This document shows, piece after piece, positions 18,231 through 26,651 of a DNA stretch of 64,000 bases (position 1 is its first letter; every line of letters begins with the position of its first letter). The DNA is from Roseospira goensis (GTDB lineage: Bacteria; Pseudomonadota; Alphaproteobacteria; Rhodospirillales; Rhodospirillaceae), in contig NZ_JACIGI010000019.1 of NCBI RefSeq assembly GCF_014197795.1, positions 1-64,000 on the forward strand, given 5' to 3'. A model generated the notes under the pieces. That model saw only the letters and a list, made by a program, of their open reading frames with translations. It did not search any database and was not told the DNA's origin. The position numbers and the translations under genes are program-made.

Positions 18231-20279
18231 TCACTGCACCGTGATCGGCCGGGTGGCCAGGACCACGCCGTTGGCGACGTCGACATAGCGCACCTCGTAC
18301 TGGCCCGCGTCGTTGGGCAGTGCGAGCGCCACGCCGTCTCCCTCGTCGGTGCGCACGCCGACCGCCGCCAGCCACTGGAACGGTCCCTGATCGGCGGCGG
18401 CGACGGCGATGCGGTCGCGCGCGCCCCCCGGGCCGGTCCAGCGCACCCGCACCGTCGCGCCCGGGGCGGCTGTCTCGGGGGCGGTCAGCGAGGCCGCCAC
18501 CGCTTTGACGGCCACGTCGACGCTGGCGACAATCGCACCGGTCTCGCCCAGCCGGTAGCGCAGGGTGTAGGCGCCCTCGGCGTCCGGGGCCGTGAAGCGG
18601 GCGCTGTCGCCGCGGTCGGCGCGGGTCTGGGCCAGCGGTTCGGCGTCCGGCGGGGCGCCGGCCGGCACCAGTTCGATGCGGTCCTTGCGCCGGTTCGGTC
18701 CCTCCCAGGACAGGTCCAGGGCCGCCCCCGTCACCACCTCGGCCGGGGCCGTGAGGGTGGCCGAGACCGGCACCACCTCGACCGGCGCGCGGCCCGCGGT
18801 GATGCGGCCCTCCTCCAGCACATAGCGCACCTCGTACAGCCCGGGATCGTTGGGCGCCGTCAGCCGTTGCGGGTCGTCGTCGCGCACCCGGGCATAGGGG
18901 CCCAGCTCGCCCTCTGCGGTGCCCATGGGCACGATGGTCAGATAGTCGGAGCCCTTCACGGTGGCGCTGCGGCGCACATCCAGGGGGCCGCCCGCCGGCA
19001 CGGTCTCCGGCACCGTCAGGGTGACTTCGGCGCCGGTCAGTTCGATGGGGGCGCGGCCCAGGGTGCGGCGGCCTTCCTCCAGCACGTAGCGCACCTCGTA
19101 CAGGCCGGGCTCGGCCGGGGCCTGGAGGTCGAGGGGGTTGTCGTCGCGCACCCGGCTGTAGTTGCCCAGTTCGCCCTCGCGCGTGCCCATGGGCACGATG
19201 GTCAGGTAGTCGGAGCCCTTCACGGTGGCGCTGCGCTCGACCATGAAGCGCGAGCCGGCGGTGGCGGTTTCCGGCACCGTCAGGGTGATTTCGGCGCCGG
19301 TCAGTTCGATGGGGGCGCGGCCCAGGGTGCGGCGGCCTTCCTCCAGCACGTAGCGCACCTCGTACAGGCCGGGCTCGGCCGGGGCCTGGAGGTCGAGGGG
19401 GTTGTCGTCGCGCACCCGGCTGTAGTTGCCCAGTTCGCCCTCGGGCGTGCCCATGGGCACGATGGTCAGATAGTCCGAGCCCTTCACGGTGGCGCTGCGC
19501 TCGACCATGAAGCGCGAGCCGGCGGTGGCGGTCTCCGGTACCGTCAGGGTGATTTCGGGCGGGGCCGGCTCCGGCTCCGGCTCCGGCTCCGGTTCGGGCG
19601 TGGGGGCCGGCGCGGCAGTGACCGCGACCAGCGCGTCCTTCAGAGACGCCGCGTCGGCGGCGGTGCGGAAGGTGCCGCCGGTGTTCTCGGCCAGACACCG
19701 GAGCTGCGCCTGGTCCTCCGGCGCGTTGACGTCGAAGCCGACCACGTGGGCGGTAAACGCGATGCCGGCCGCCTCCAGGTCGTCGGCCACGGCGCAGGGG
19801 TCGCGGTCGCAGGTTTCGCGGCCGTCAGAGATCAGCACCACCGTGGCCGGGTTTTCCTCGTAGCGCAGGGCCTCGGCGGCGCGCCGCACGGCGTCGGACA
19901 GCGGCGTCTTGCCCTTCGGGTTGAGCCCCTCCACGGCCGCGCGGATGGCGTCGCGGTTGCCCGTGCCGGCCGGCACCAGTTCCTCGATGTCGCCGCAGTC
20001 CCCCTTGCGGGTGTGACCGTAGGCCCACAGGCCCAGGGTCTGGTCGGCCGGCATGCTATCGAGCAGGTCGCCGACCACCTGGCGGGCGACAGTGATCTTG
20101 TGGCCGCCCGCGATCTGCTGCCACATCGACCCGGAGGCATCCAGGACCAGCACGGTGCGCGCGGCGTCGTCGCTCTGCGCGCGCGCCGGGGCGGGGGCCG
20201 CGGCGAGCGCAAGGGCAGCGGTCAGGGCGGCGAGGGCGGCGCGCGCGGCGCGACCCGGACAGGCGCGGCGGGGGGACAT
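18231..20279 (-). CDS. Secreted von Willebrand factor A protein with C-terminal repeats
   Basis: A 682-residue exported protein. A signal peptide (AALTAALALAAAPAPARAQS) is followed at about residues 42-220 by a VWA domain with an intact metal-site motif DASGSMW and a downstream threonine/aspartate in LISDGRETC. A PEPEPEP hinge leads to three tandem repeats of 88 residues, the first two almost identical, each containing EITLTVPET, VKGSDYLTIVPMG and PGLYEVRYVLEEGR. Two or more related, diverged beta-rich modules follow to the C-terminus. Such modules look like immunoglobulin-like domains seen in envelope proteins that bind other proteins or divalent cations. The function is unknown. It stands alone between the TRAP operon and the mraZ regulatory region. 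Confidence 0.85.
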   Translation of the reverse strand: MSPRRACPGRAARAALAALTAALALAAAPAPARAQSDDAARTVLVLDASGSMWQQIAGGHKITVARQVVGDLLDSMPADQTLGLWAYGHTRKGDCGDIEELVPAGTGNRDAIRAAVEGLNPKGKTPLSDAVRRAAEALRYEENPATVVLISDGRETCDRDPCAVADDLEAAGIAFTAHVVGFDVNAPEDQAQLRCLAENTGGTFRTAADAASLKDALVAVTAAPAPTPEPEPEPEPEPAPPEITLTVPETATAGSRFMVERSATVKGSDYLTIVPMGTPEGELGNYSRVRDDNPLDLQAPAEPGLYEVRYVLEEGRRTLGRAPIELTGAEITLTVPETATAGSRFMVERSATVKGSDYLTIVPMGTREGELGNYSRVRDDNPLDLQAPAEPGLYEVRYVLEEGRRTLGRAPIELTGAEVTLTVPETVPAGGPLDVRRSATVKGSDYLTIVPMGTAEGELGPYARVRDDDPQRLTAPNDPGLYEVRYVLEEGRITAGRAPVEVVPVSATLTAPAEVVTGAALDLSWEGPNRRKDRIELVPAGAPPDAEPLAQTRADRGDSARFTAPDAEGAYTLRYRLGETGAIVASVDVAVKAVAASLTAPETAAPGATVRVRWTGPGGARDRIAVAAADQGPFQWLAAVGVRTDEGDGVALALPNDAGQYEVRYVDVANGVVLATRPITVQ
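18765..19556 (-). repeat. Three 264-bp in-frame repeats inside the VWA gene
   Basis: Reading along the gene, units run 19556-19293, 19292-19029 and 19028-18765, each 264 bp (88 codons). The first two are almost identical in DNA, which points to a recent duplication or gene conversion. The third is diverged, with changes such as GNYSRV to GPYARV. A six-base GGCTCC-type microsatellite encoding the PEPE hinge lies just before the first unit (near 19566-19595). Confidence 0.9.
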
Positions 20280-20543
20280 CGGACGACCTCCGTGGCGACG
20301 ACAGGAACCCGGGTCCGAAACGGTGCGCGAGGCCGCGGGCGGGTGTCAAGGTGATCGCGACCGTCAGCGTGACCATCCCCCCGTCGGCCGCGAGTCTCGG
20401 GGGTGGTCTCGAGTCTCGTCGCCGGGCCGGCCGTGATGACCCCACGGGATGCCGCCCCTAAAGACCGAGTCCGTGGCCGCCCTGGTGCGGCGCGGCGCGC
20501 GGGGGCGACCAGCGCCGCCGGTCACAACGGTCTGGTCCCGGTG

Positions 20544-20720
20544 ATGGGGGGTGCCCTCGGCGCCATGGTCCTGACCGAAGTCATTGCGCCCACGTCTCTG
20601 ATCGGTCCGGTGGTCATTCTGGGCGGCATCGCGTTCGGTCGACGCGCCCCAGGCACCGCGTCAGGAACCGCGTCAGGATCCGCCCCAGGATCTCCCCAGG
20701 CGCGATTGCGATTATTTTGA
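20544..20720 (+). CDS. Doubtful 58-residue hydrophobic protein
   Basis: A short frame with one hydrophobic stretch (GALGAMVLTEVI followed by GPVVILGGIAF) and a tail of Gly/Ser/Ala-rich repeats encoded by 12-bp tandem repeats. No good Shine-Dalgarno sequence precedes the ATG, and the frame is open for 47 codons upstream. It matches no family I know. It is listed only because the hydrophobic part looks like a membrane segment; it may be chance. Confidence 0.2.
   Translation: MGGALGAMVLTEVIAPTSLIGPVVILGGIAFGRRAPGTASGTASGSAPGSPQARLRLF
20652..20698. repeat. Tandem 12-bp repeats
   Basis: Successive units read GGCACCGCGTCA, GGAACCGCGTCA, GGATCCGCCCCA and then GGATCTCCCCA (one base shorter). This is the same repeat period as the tandem repeats upstream of sixA and inside the LpoA-like gene. 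Confidence 0.7.
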
Positions 20721-20754
20721 CTTATACTGAATCGCCGAACCGCGTCCGTGCGAT

Positions 20755-20800
20755 CGCGTGACTCGGCTCTCAATTAAAGGGGTTGGGGCGGAGTCACGCG
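20755..20800. promoter_or_regulatory. 10-bp inverted repeat with a GANTC site in each arm
   Basis: CGCGTGACTC (20755-20764) and GAGTCACGCG (20791-20800) are perfect reverse complements, 26 bp apart. Each arm contains a GANTC site, the target of the cell-cycle methylase CcrM in alphaproteobacteria. The wide loop argues against a simple terminator; it could be a protein-binding site or an RNA structure. No gene starts within 600 bp in either direction. Confidence 0.45.
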
Positions 20801-21159
20801 TCCCCTGCGAGCCGTTTTGGGGGGCACAGGGGACCGCGATCCGCCGTCGGCCGCCGCGCGGGCGGTTGCGTCATTCGCCTGACCCGCCGCGGACTTGCGG
20901 GCATTTTGACTGCATTCTTTCTTAAGCGGTCCGATTGAGCCCTTGATCCGCGCGCATGGGACCTTCGCGGTAGGGCCGCGCCGCGCCGGCATGGTCCCCG
21001 GACGGCGGGGCATGGGGCGGGGATGGGATGCCATGGTCGGGACCCGCCCCGCGCCTGGGTCGGTGCCGCCCGGGAGGCTGGAGTCCGTTGTGAGTCAATG
21101 ACTTGAGCGAAAACGTGCGACCGGCCGGCGGCCCGGCCGGGGGGCGCGGCCCATGAGTA

Positions 21160-21174
21160 GAACATAAGAAGAAC
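21160..21174. promoter_or_regulatory. SOS-like box GAAC-N7-GAAC
   Basis: GAAC at 21160-21163 and GAAC at 21171-21174 are exactly 7 bp apart, the direct repeat bound by alphaproteobacterial LexA. It lies 143 bp upstream of the mraZ -35 and in a less GC-rich stretch. No SOS gene is recognised next to it. About one such match is expected by chance in a window of this size and composition, so the call is tentative. Confidence 0.35.
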
Positions 21175-21298
21175 AGGGGCTGGGGACGAAACTCTGGAAA
21201 ACCGCGATTCCCACCATAGGGACAGCATCTTGCCATAAATCTTTCAGCTTCTTCATCAATATCTTGATGTGACGGTGCGCACACTTGCTAACCCATGA

Positions 21299-21320
21299 TC
21301 AACGCCTTCCAAGGCGTTGA
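21299..21320. promoter_or_regulatory. 22-bp palindrome abutting the mraZ -35
   Basis: TCAACGCCTT (21299-21308) and AAGGCGTTGA (21311-21320) are perfect reverse complements around CC. The right arm runs into the -35 hexamer TTGACC (21317-21322). It could be an operator for a repressor of the dcw cluster or a transcript hairpin from upstream; no protein is known to bind it. Confidence 0.55.
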
Positions 21321-21356
21321 CCCCCATGTTTTCCCACGTTATACCATACTGACCCA
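21317..21356 (+). promoter_or_regulatory. mraZ/dcw promoter overlapped by four MraZ boxes
   Basis: The promoter is TTGACC (21317-21322), a 17-bp spacer and TATACC (21340-21345). On the opposite strand there are four TGGGN-type boxes with an exact 10-bp period, the known binding pattern of MraZ: TGGGT (21352-21356), TGGTA (21342-21346), TGGGA (21332-21336) and TGGGG (21322-21326). The boxes cover the spacer and -10, as expected for autorepression of mraZ and the genes behind it. The leader to the mraZ start is about 100 nt, with GGAAGG ahead of the ATG. Confidence 0.75.
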
Positions 21357-21451
21357 AATGATCGGGTCGGTGCGCGTGGTGTATCCGGAGCGGGGAGCAC
21401 GACGGCAGGACGAAAAACCGGACAAAACGCGGACATGGAAGGCGAACGGCC

Positions 21452-21928
21452 ATGGGGCTGTTCCTGTCCACATTCATCAACAAGGTGGACAGCAAGGGGC
21501 GGGTGTCGGTCCCGGCCACGTTCCGCGCGGCCCTGAAGGAGCAGGAGTTCCAGGGGGTCGTCCTCTATCCGTCCTTCACCGACCCGTGTGTTGAGGGGTG
21601 TGGGATGGACTTCCTGGAACGCTTGAGCGCCGGACTTGAGACACTGCCCGCCTTCTCGGCGGAGCGGGGCAAGCTCAATCGTCTGGTGTTCGCGCGCAGC
21701 GTCCAGCTTCCCTACGACCAGACCGGCCGCATCGTGCTGCCGGCCAAGCTGATGGAGCGCGCCGGCATCACCACCGAGGCTGCCTTCGTCGGGCTCGGCA
21801 AGACCTTCCAGCTTTGGCAACCGGACCGCCACGCCGCCTATGAAGCCGACCTGGAAGCGGCGGCCCTGGCCGACCCGCCGTCGGCGCCTGCGCTGGCCGA
21901 CGTCGCGCCGCGGGGCGCGTCGTCATGA
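21452..21928 (+). CDS. mraZ: Transcriptional regulator MraZ
   Basis: A 158-residue protein of the AbrB/SpoVT-like fold, first gene of the dcw cluster. Two tandem copies of the MraZ domain are seen: the first near [21 protein letters not shown] and the second near [21 protein letters not shown], each with the DxxGR motif used for DNA binding. It should form a multimeric ring and repress its own promoter through the boxes at 21322-21356. A Shine-Dalgarno-like GGAAGG precedes the ATG. Its stop overlaps rsmH by 4 bp. The last 20 residues are an Ala/Pro-rich tail. Confidence 0.95.
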   Translation: MGLFLSTFINKVDSKGRVSVPATFRAALKEQEFQGVVLYPSFTDPCVEGCGMDFLERLSAGLETLPAFSAERGKLNRLVFARSVQLPYDQTGRIVLPAKLMERAGITTEAAFVGLGKTFQLWQPDRHAAYEADLEAAALADPPSAPALADVAPRGASS

Positions 21929-22941
21929 CGTCGGTCGCCCTGTCCCATGCCCCGGTGATGGCCGCCGAGGTGGTCGAGGCGCTCGCGGTGCGCGACGGCG
22001 GCGTCTATGTCGACGGCACCTTCGGCGCCGGCGGCTACAGCCGCGCGATCCTGGCCGCCGCCTCCGGCTGCGTCGTCTGGGCGCTCGACCGCGACCCGGT
22101 GGTCGCGCCCTTTGCCGACGCCGTGGCGGCCGACCATCCGGGCCGCTTCCACCTGGTCCCCGGCCGCTTCGGCGCCATGGACCGCCTGCTTCCCGCGCAC
22201 GGCGTGACGTCAGTGGCCGGCGTCGCGCTTGATCTCGGACTGTCCTCCCTCCAGCTCGACGATCCCGGGCGCGGCTTTTCATTCCAGCACGACGGCCCGC
22301 TCGACATGCGCATGGGGGCCGGCGGCGAGGACGGCGAGACCGCCGCCGACGTGGTCAACGGCCTGGGCGAGGCCGACCTGGCCGACGTCATCCGCCGCCT
22401 GGGCGAGGAGCGCCACGCCCGCCGCGTTGCCCGCGCCATCGTGGCGGCGCGGACGGAGTCCCCCATCACCCGGACCGCCCGGCTGGCCGAGGTGGTGCGC
22501 GCCGCCATCCCCGGCGCCGCCCGCCAGCAGGCGCGCGAGGGCATCGACCCGGCGACCCGCACCTTCCAGGCGCTGCGGCTGCACGTGAACGACGAGGCCG
22601 GCGAGCTGACCGCCGGGCTGGCCGCAGCCGAACGGCTGCTGGCGCCCGGCGGCCGCCTGGTGGTGGTCAGCTTCCATTCGCTTGAGGACCGGGTCGTCAA
22701 GGCGTTCATGCGCGACCGGTCGGGCGATCGGCCCAACCCGTCGCGGCATCAGCCGGCCGCCGCCAACGACGGCTCGGCGCCGGCCCCCACCTTCCGCGCC
22801 GTGGGCCGGCGCGCCCTGCGGCCCGGCGAGGCCGAGGTGATGGCCAATCCGCGCGCCCGCTCGGCCCGCCTGCGGGTGGCCGAGCGCACCGACGCACCGG
22901 CCCCCGGCCCCGCCCGCGCGCTGGCGGGAGGCGGCCCATGA
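21925..22941 (+). CDS. rsmH: 16S rRNA (cytosine1402-N4)-methyltransferase
   Basis: A 338-residue SAM-dependent methyltransferase that modifies C1402 of 16S rRNA. The N-terminal segment [14 protein letters not shown] and the SAM-binding [13 protein letters not shown] are typical; the [18 protein letters not shown] and PLDMRM segments are the family signature, and [13 protein letters not shown] and [13 protein letters not shown] follow. It is always found second in dcw clusters (older name mraW). It is coupled to mraZ and ftsL by ATGA overlaps. The C-terminal 30 residues are Ala/Pro-rich. Confidence 0.97.
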   Translation: MTSVALSHAPVMAAEVVEALAVRDGGVYVDGTFGAGGYSRAILAAASGCVVWALDRDPVVAPFADAVAADHPGRFHLVPGRFGAMDRLLPAHGVTSVAGVALDLGLSSLQLDDPGRGFSFQHDGPLDMRMGAGGEDGETAADVVNGLGEADLADVIRRLGEERHARRVARAIVAARTESPITRTARLAEVVRAAIPGAARQQAREGIDPATRTFQALRLHVNDEAGELTAGLAAAERLLAPGGRLVVVSFHSLEDRVVKAFMRDRSGDRPNPSRHQPAAANDGSAPAPTFRAVGRRALRPGEAEVMANPRARSARLRVAERTDAPAPGPARALAGGGP

Positions 22942-23351
22942 AGATGCGGGGGGTTGCCGTGCTCTGGGGCGTTCTGGCGGTGGCCGCGGCCACCGGTCTG
23001 TTCCTGCTGAAGTACGAGGTCATCGCGCTGGAGGACGACCTGGCGGCGCTGGAGCGGGGTATCGCGCGCGACCGGCGCGCCATCCACGTGCTGCGCGCCG
23101 AGTGGAGCTACATGAACGAGCCCGGGCGGCTGAACCGCCTGGCGGCGCGGCATCTGGGCCTGGTGCCAGTGACGCCGGACCGCATGGCCGCGCTGGAGGC
23201 GTTGCCTTTCCGGCCGCCGGCGGACGGCGCCGAGCCGGTGGCGCGGCCGCTGGTGCTGCCGCCGCGCGTGCTCAACCCGGGCCGGGCCGACGCTATTCCG
23301 GTGCCCGGCCGCAAGCCGGCCTTCGTGGCGGACGTGAGGACGGACTCATGA
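22938..23351 (+). CDS. ftsL: Cell division protein FtsL
   Basis: A 137-residue bitopic membrane protein. A single transmembrane segment lies at about residues 6-24 ([19 protein letters not shown]), followed by a short coiled-coil ([30 protein letters not shown]) and the conserved [16 protein letters not shown] motif. FtsL forms a complex with FtsB and FtsQ that activates FtsW-FtsI. Identity rests mainly on position between rsmH and ftsI and on topology, since FtsL sequences are poorly conserved. The proline-rich C-terminal tail is longer than in E. coli. Confidence 0.9.
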   Translation: MKMRGVAVLWGVLAVAAATGLFLLKYEVIALEDDLAALERGIARDRRAIHVLRAEWSYMNEPGRLNRLAARHLGLVPVTPDRMAALEALPFRPPADGAEPVARPLVLPPRVLNPGRADAIPVPGRKPAFVADVRTDS

Positions 23352-25123
23352 TCGGTTTGCTGCTCTCCCGCCGCCGTCGCCGCGCCTTCCTGTACCCGGG
23401 CGCCGAGATCCGCGATTTGCCGGGCAGTGGCGCGCGCCGGCCGGCGCACGTCAGCATGGAGGGGCAGGCCAAGGCCGCCGTCGATGTCGGGCGCACCCGG
23501 CTGGCCGTCACGGCCGGAGTGTTTGCGCTCGCCTTCTGCGTCATCGCGCTGCGGCTGGTGGACTTGATGGCACTCAGCGGCGGCGAGGCGGTGCGGCGGG
23601 CGGCGGCCGACCGGCCGGGCGCGGAGGCGGTCGTGCACCGCGGCGACATCCTGGATCGCAACGGTGTGGTGCTCGCCACCAACCTGCCGACCGTGAACCT
23701 GTATGCCGACGCCCGGAAGGTGCTCGACCCCGACGACACCGCCGCCCGGCTGGTGACGGTGCTGCCCGATCTGCCGTTCGAGGAAACGCGCGCCAAGCTG
23801 GCCTCCGGCGGCAGCTTCATCTACCTGCGCCGCAGCCTCACCCCGCTGGAGCAGGCCGAGGTCAACCGTCTGGGGCTGCCCGGCCTGGAGTTCGAGGCCG
23901 CCGAACGCCGGGTCTATCCGCACGGCCGATTGGCGGCACACGTGCTGGGCGCCACCAGCGTGGACAACGACGGTCTGGCCGGCGTGGAGCGCGCGTTTGA
24001 CAGCCGCCTGGGCCAGGACAACCGCCCGCTGGCGCTGTCGCTGGACATCCGGGTGCAGCACGCGGTGCACGAAGTGCTCAGCGAGGCCGTGGCGCGGTTC
24101 GACGCCAAGGGTGGCGTGGGCCTGGTGGCCGACGCGCACACCGGCGAGATCCTGGCGATGGTCAGCCTGCCGGATTACGAGCCGGGGTCCTTCGATCCCA
24201 AGGACCGCGAGGCCCGTCGCAATCAGGCCACATTGAGCGTGTTCGAGATGGGGTCCACGTTCAAGCTGTTCAACACGGCGCTGGGCCTGGAAGTGGGCGG
24301 CTACAGCCTGTCGGACGGCTTCGATGCCAGCCGTCCGCTGCGCGTGGCCCGGTTCACCATCAACGACCTCCACGGCGAGGGACGCTGGCTGACGATTCCC
24401 GAGATCCTGATCCATTCCTCCAACATCGGCTCGGCCAAGATGGCGCTGTCGGTTGGCGGCGCGGCCCAGAAAGCGTTCCTGGACCGCCTCGGGCTCCTGT
24501 CGCCGCTGGGCGTCGAACTGCCGGAGGTCGGCCGGCCGCAGTATCCGGAGCCATGGCGCCCTATCAATACGGTGACCATTTCCTACGGCCATGGCCTGTC
24601 GGTCACGCCGCTGCACATGGTCAATGCCGTGTCCGCGCTGGTGAATGGCGGGGTGCTGCGCACGCCGACGCTGTTGCGGCGGGCGCCCCATGTGCCGGTG
24701 CCGGGGCGGCGCGTGCTCTCCGCGCAGACCTCCGAGGCCATGCGCAGCCTGATGCGTCAGGTCGTGACCGAGGGCACCGGCGGCAAGGCGGACGTGGCGG
24801 GCTACCGCGTCGGCGGCAAGACCGGGACCGCCGAGAAGGCCGGCGGCGGCGGCTACATGCGCAAGAAGCTGCGCTCGTCCTTCGTGGCTGCCTTCCCGAT
24901 GGACGATCCGCAGTACGTCGTTCTGGCGCTGCTGGACGAACCGCAGGGGCTGCCCGAGACCCACGGCTACGCCACCGCCGGCTGGAACGCGGCGCCCACG
25001 GTGGGCGCCATCATCGCCCGCATCGCGCCGCTGCTGGGGGTCCGTCCGGACACCCTGGGTCCGGTCGGCCCGGACGGCGTGCGGCTGGCCGCGGCCGGAG
25101 GCGCCGACCGTGCGGTTCAGTGA
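23348..25123 (+). CDS. ftsI: Peptidoglycan D,D-transpeptidase FtsI (PBP3)
   Basis: The septal transpeptidase, 591 residues. A cytoplasmic basic N-terminus is followed by one membrane helix (LAVTAGVFALAFCVIALRLV, about residues 54-73), the pedestal domain, and the penicillin-binding domain with all three motifs: STFK with nucleophilic Ser303, SSN at 357-359, and KTGT starting at Lys491. The basic cluster SRRRRRAF directly after the start is notable. The start at 23348 overlaps the ftsL stop, and a GTG-started murE begins 14 bp before its end. It acts with FtsW in septal peptidoglycan synthesis. Confidence 0.97.
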   Translation: MIGLLLSRRRRRAFLYPGAEIRDLPGSGARRPAHVSMEGQAKAAVDVGRTRLAVTAGVFALAFCVIALRLVDLMALSGGEAVRRAAADRPGAEAVVHRGDILDRNGVVLATNLPTVNLYADARKVLDPDDTAARLVTVLPDLPFEETRAKLASGGSFIYLRRSLTPLEQAEVNRLGLPGLEFEAAERRVYPHGRLAAHVLGATSVDNDGLAGVERAFDSRLGQDNRPLALSLDIRVQHAVHEVLSEAVARFDAKGGVGLVADAHTGEILAMVSLPDYEPGSFDPKDREARRNQATLSVFEMGSTFKLFNTALGLEVGGYSLSDGFDASRPLRVARFTINDLHGEGRWLTIPEILIHSSNIGSAKMALSVGGAAQKAFLDRLGLLSPLGVELPEVGRPQYPEPWRPINTVTISYGHGLSVTPLHMVNAVSALVNGGVLRTPTLLRRAPHVPVPGRRVLSAQTSEAMRSLMRQVVTEGTGGKADVAGYRVGGKTGTAEKAGGGGYMRKKLRSSFVAAFPMDDPQYVVLALLDEPQGLPETHGYATAGWNAAPTVGAIIARIAPLLGVRPDTLGPVGPDGVRLAAAGGADRAVQ

Positions 25124-26651
25124 CCTGTTGGGCGTGGCCCCGACATCGCAACCCCAAGGAGAGACGGACACCGCCATGGGCCAGGCCCTGCACGTCGCAT
25201 CGGACCGCGTCGATCCGGCCGTGGAGATCACGGGCCTGACGGCCGACTCGCGCCGGGTCGCGCCGGGTGTCCTGTTCGCGGCCTTGCCGGGCACGCGCGC
25301 CGACGGCCGGGCCTTCATCCCGGAGGCGGTGGCGAAGGGCGCCGCGGCGGTGCTGGCGCCGGCCGACACGAGTCTGGACCCGGCGCCCGCCGTCCCCGTG
25401 CTGACGGCGGACAACCCGCGCCGTGCCTTCGCCCTGCTGGCGGCCCGCTTCCACGCCCGCCAGCCGGACACCGTGGTCGCCGTCACCGGCACCAACGGCA
25501 AGACCTCGACGGCTCTGTTCACGCGCCGGATCTGGGCCGCTCTCGGCCATGCGGCCGGCAGTCTCGGTACCCTGGGCGCCTCCGCGCCGGGGTTCGAGCG
25601 ACCGGGGGCGCTGACCACGCCGGACCCGGTGCTGCTGCATCAGGTCCTGGCCGAGATGGCCGCGGCCGGCTGCGATCACCTGGCGATGGAGGCGTCCAGT
25701 CACGGCCTCGACCAGTGCCGCCTGGACGGCGTGCGGCTGGCGGCGGCGGCCTTCACCAACCTGAGCCACGACCACCTCGACTACCACGGCACCATGGACG
25801 CCTACCGGGCCGCCAAGGCGCGGCTGTTCGCCGAGGTGATGCCGGCCGGCGGGGTGGCGGTGCTGAACGCCGACGCACCCGAGACGCCGGCGCTGGCCGA
25901 CCTGTGCCGGGGGCGGGGCCATCGGGTGCTGCGCTACGGCTGCGCCGCCGATGCCGACCTGCGCCTCGACGCCGCCGCGCCGACACCGGACGGCCAGGAC
26001 CTGCGCCTGACCGTGCTCGGGCAGCCCTATGGCGTGCGCCTCGCGCTGGCCGGCGGCTTCCAGGCCCTGAACGCGCTGGCCGCGCTGGGCCTGGTGCTGG
26101 CGACCGGCGCCGCCCCCGACGCCGCCCCCGACGCCGCGGTGGCGGCGCTGGAGACGCTGACCGGCGTGCCCGGCCGAATGCAGAAGGTGGCGACCCTGGA
26201 CCAGGGCGCAGTGGTCTATGTGGATTATGCCCATACGCCCGACTCGCTGGAGACCGTGCTGGCGGCCCTGCGGCCGCACGCCGCCGGGCGGCTGGTGTGC
26301 GTGTTCGGCTGCGGTGGCGACCGCGACCGCACCAAGCGGCCGGTCATGGGCGCCATCGCCGCGCGGTGTGCCGATATCGCGATCTGCACCGACGACAACC
26401 CCCGGACCGAGGACCCGGCCGCGATCCGCGCCGCCGTCCTGGCGGCCTGCCCGGGCGGCCTTGAGATCGGCGACCGCGCCGCCGCCATCCGCGCCGGGGT
26501 AGACATGCTGGGCCCGGGGGACGTGCTGCTGGTGGCCGGCAAGGGGCACGAGCCGGGCCAGATCGTCGGCGACCGGGTGCTGCCGTTTGACGACGCCGAG
26601 CAGGTGCGCGCCGCCGTCGCCGCCCGTGCGGCGGGGGAGGGGGGACCATGA
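25110..26651 (+). CDS. murE: UDP-MurNAc-tripeptide synthetase (meso-DAP adding)
   Basis: A 513-residue Mur ligase that adds meso-diaminopimelate to UDP-MurNAc-L-Ala-D-Glu. The N-terminal uridine-binding region has LTADSRRVAPGVLFAALPG. The ATP-binding P-loop is GTNGKTSTA, and the amino-acid specificity motif reads DDNPR, as in DAP-adding enzymes. The start is a GTG at 25110, inside ftsI; the alternative ATG (MGQALHVASD, 22 codons later) would give a slightly shorter form. An Ala/Pro/Asp duplication (12-bp repeat near 26107-26130) sits in a loop of the central domain. It is coupled to murF by an ATGA overlap. Confidence 0.96.
   Translation: MRFSDLLGVAPTSQPQGETDTAMGQALHVASDRVDPAVEITGLTADSRRVAPGVLFAALPGTRADGRAFIPEAVAKGAAAVLAPADTSLDPAPAVPVLTADNPRRAFALLAARFHARQPDTVVAVTGTNGKTSTALFTRRIWAALGHAAGSLGTLGASAPGFERPGALTTPDPVLLHQVLAEMAAAGCDHLAMEASSHGLDQCRLDGVRLAAAAFTNLSHDHLDYHGTMDAYRAAKARLFAEVMPAGGVAVLNADAPETPALADLCRGRGHRVLRYGCAADADLRLDAAAPTPDGQDLRLTVLGQPYGVRLALAGGFQALNALAALGLVLATGAAPDAAPDAAVAALETLTGVPGRMQKVATLDQGAVVYVDYAHTPDSLETVLAALRPHAAGRLVCVFGCGGDRDRTKRPVMGAIAARCADIAICTDDNPRTEDPAAIRAAVLAACPGGLEIGDRAAAIRAGVDMLGPGDVLLVAGKGHEPGQIVGDRVLPFDDAEQVRAAVAARAAGEGGP

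Larger units (their letters stand above)
20280..21298. other. Long gene-poor region between the VWA gene and mraZ
   Basis: About one kilobase with no convincing protein gene. It holds one doubtful short frame (20544-20720), a 12-bp tandem repeat, a 10-bp inverted repeat, an SOS-like box, and five GANTC (CcrM-type) methylation sites at 20760-20764, 20791-20795, 21081-21085, 21092-21096 and 21206-21210. Base composition becomes less GC-rich after about 21100, as expected for a promoter region. Open frames on the minus strand here are rich in Arg, Pro and Ala and match no known family. Confidence 0.6.

Noticed and set aside
20774-21034. Minus-strand 86-residue frame next to the SOS-like box
   Set aside because: Arg/Pro/Ala-rich, no family, no ribosome site; typical chance frame in GC-rich DNA.
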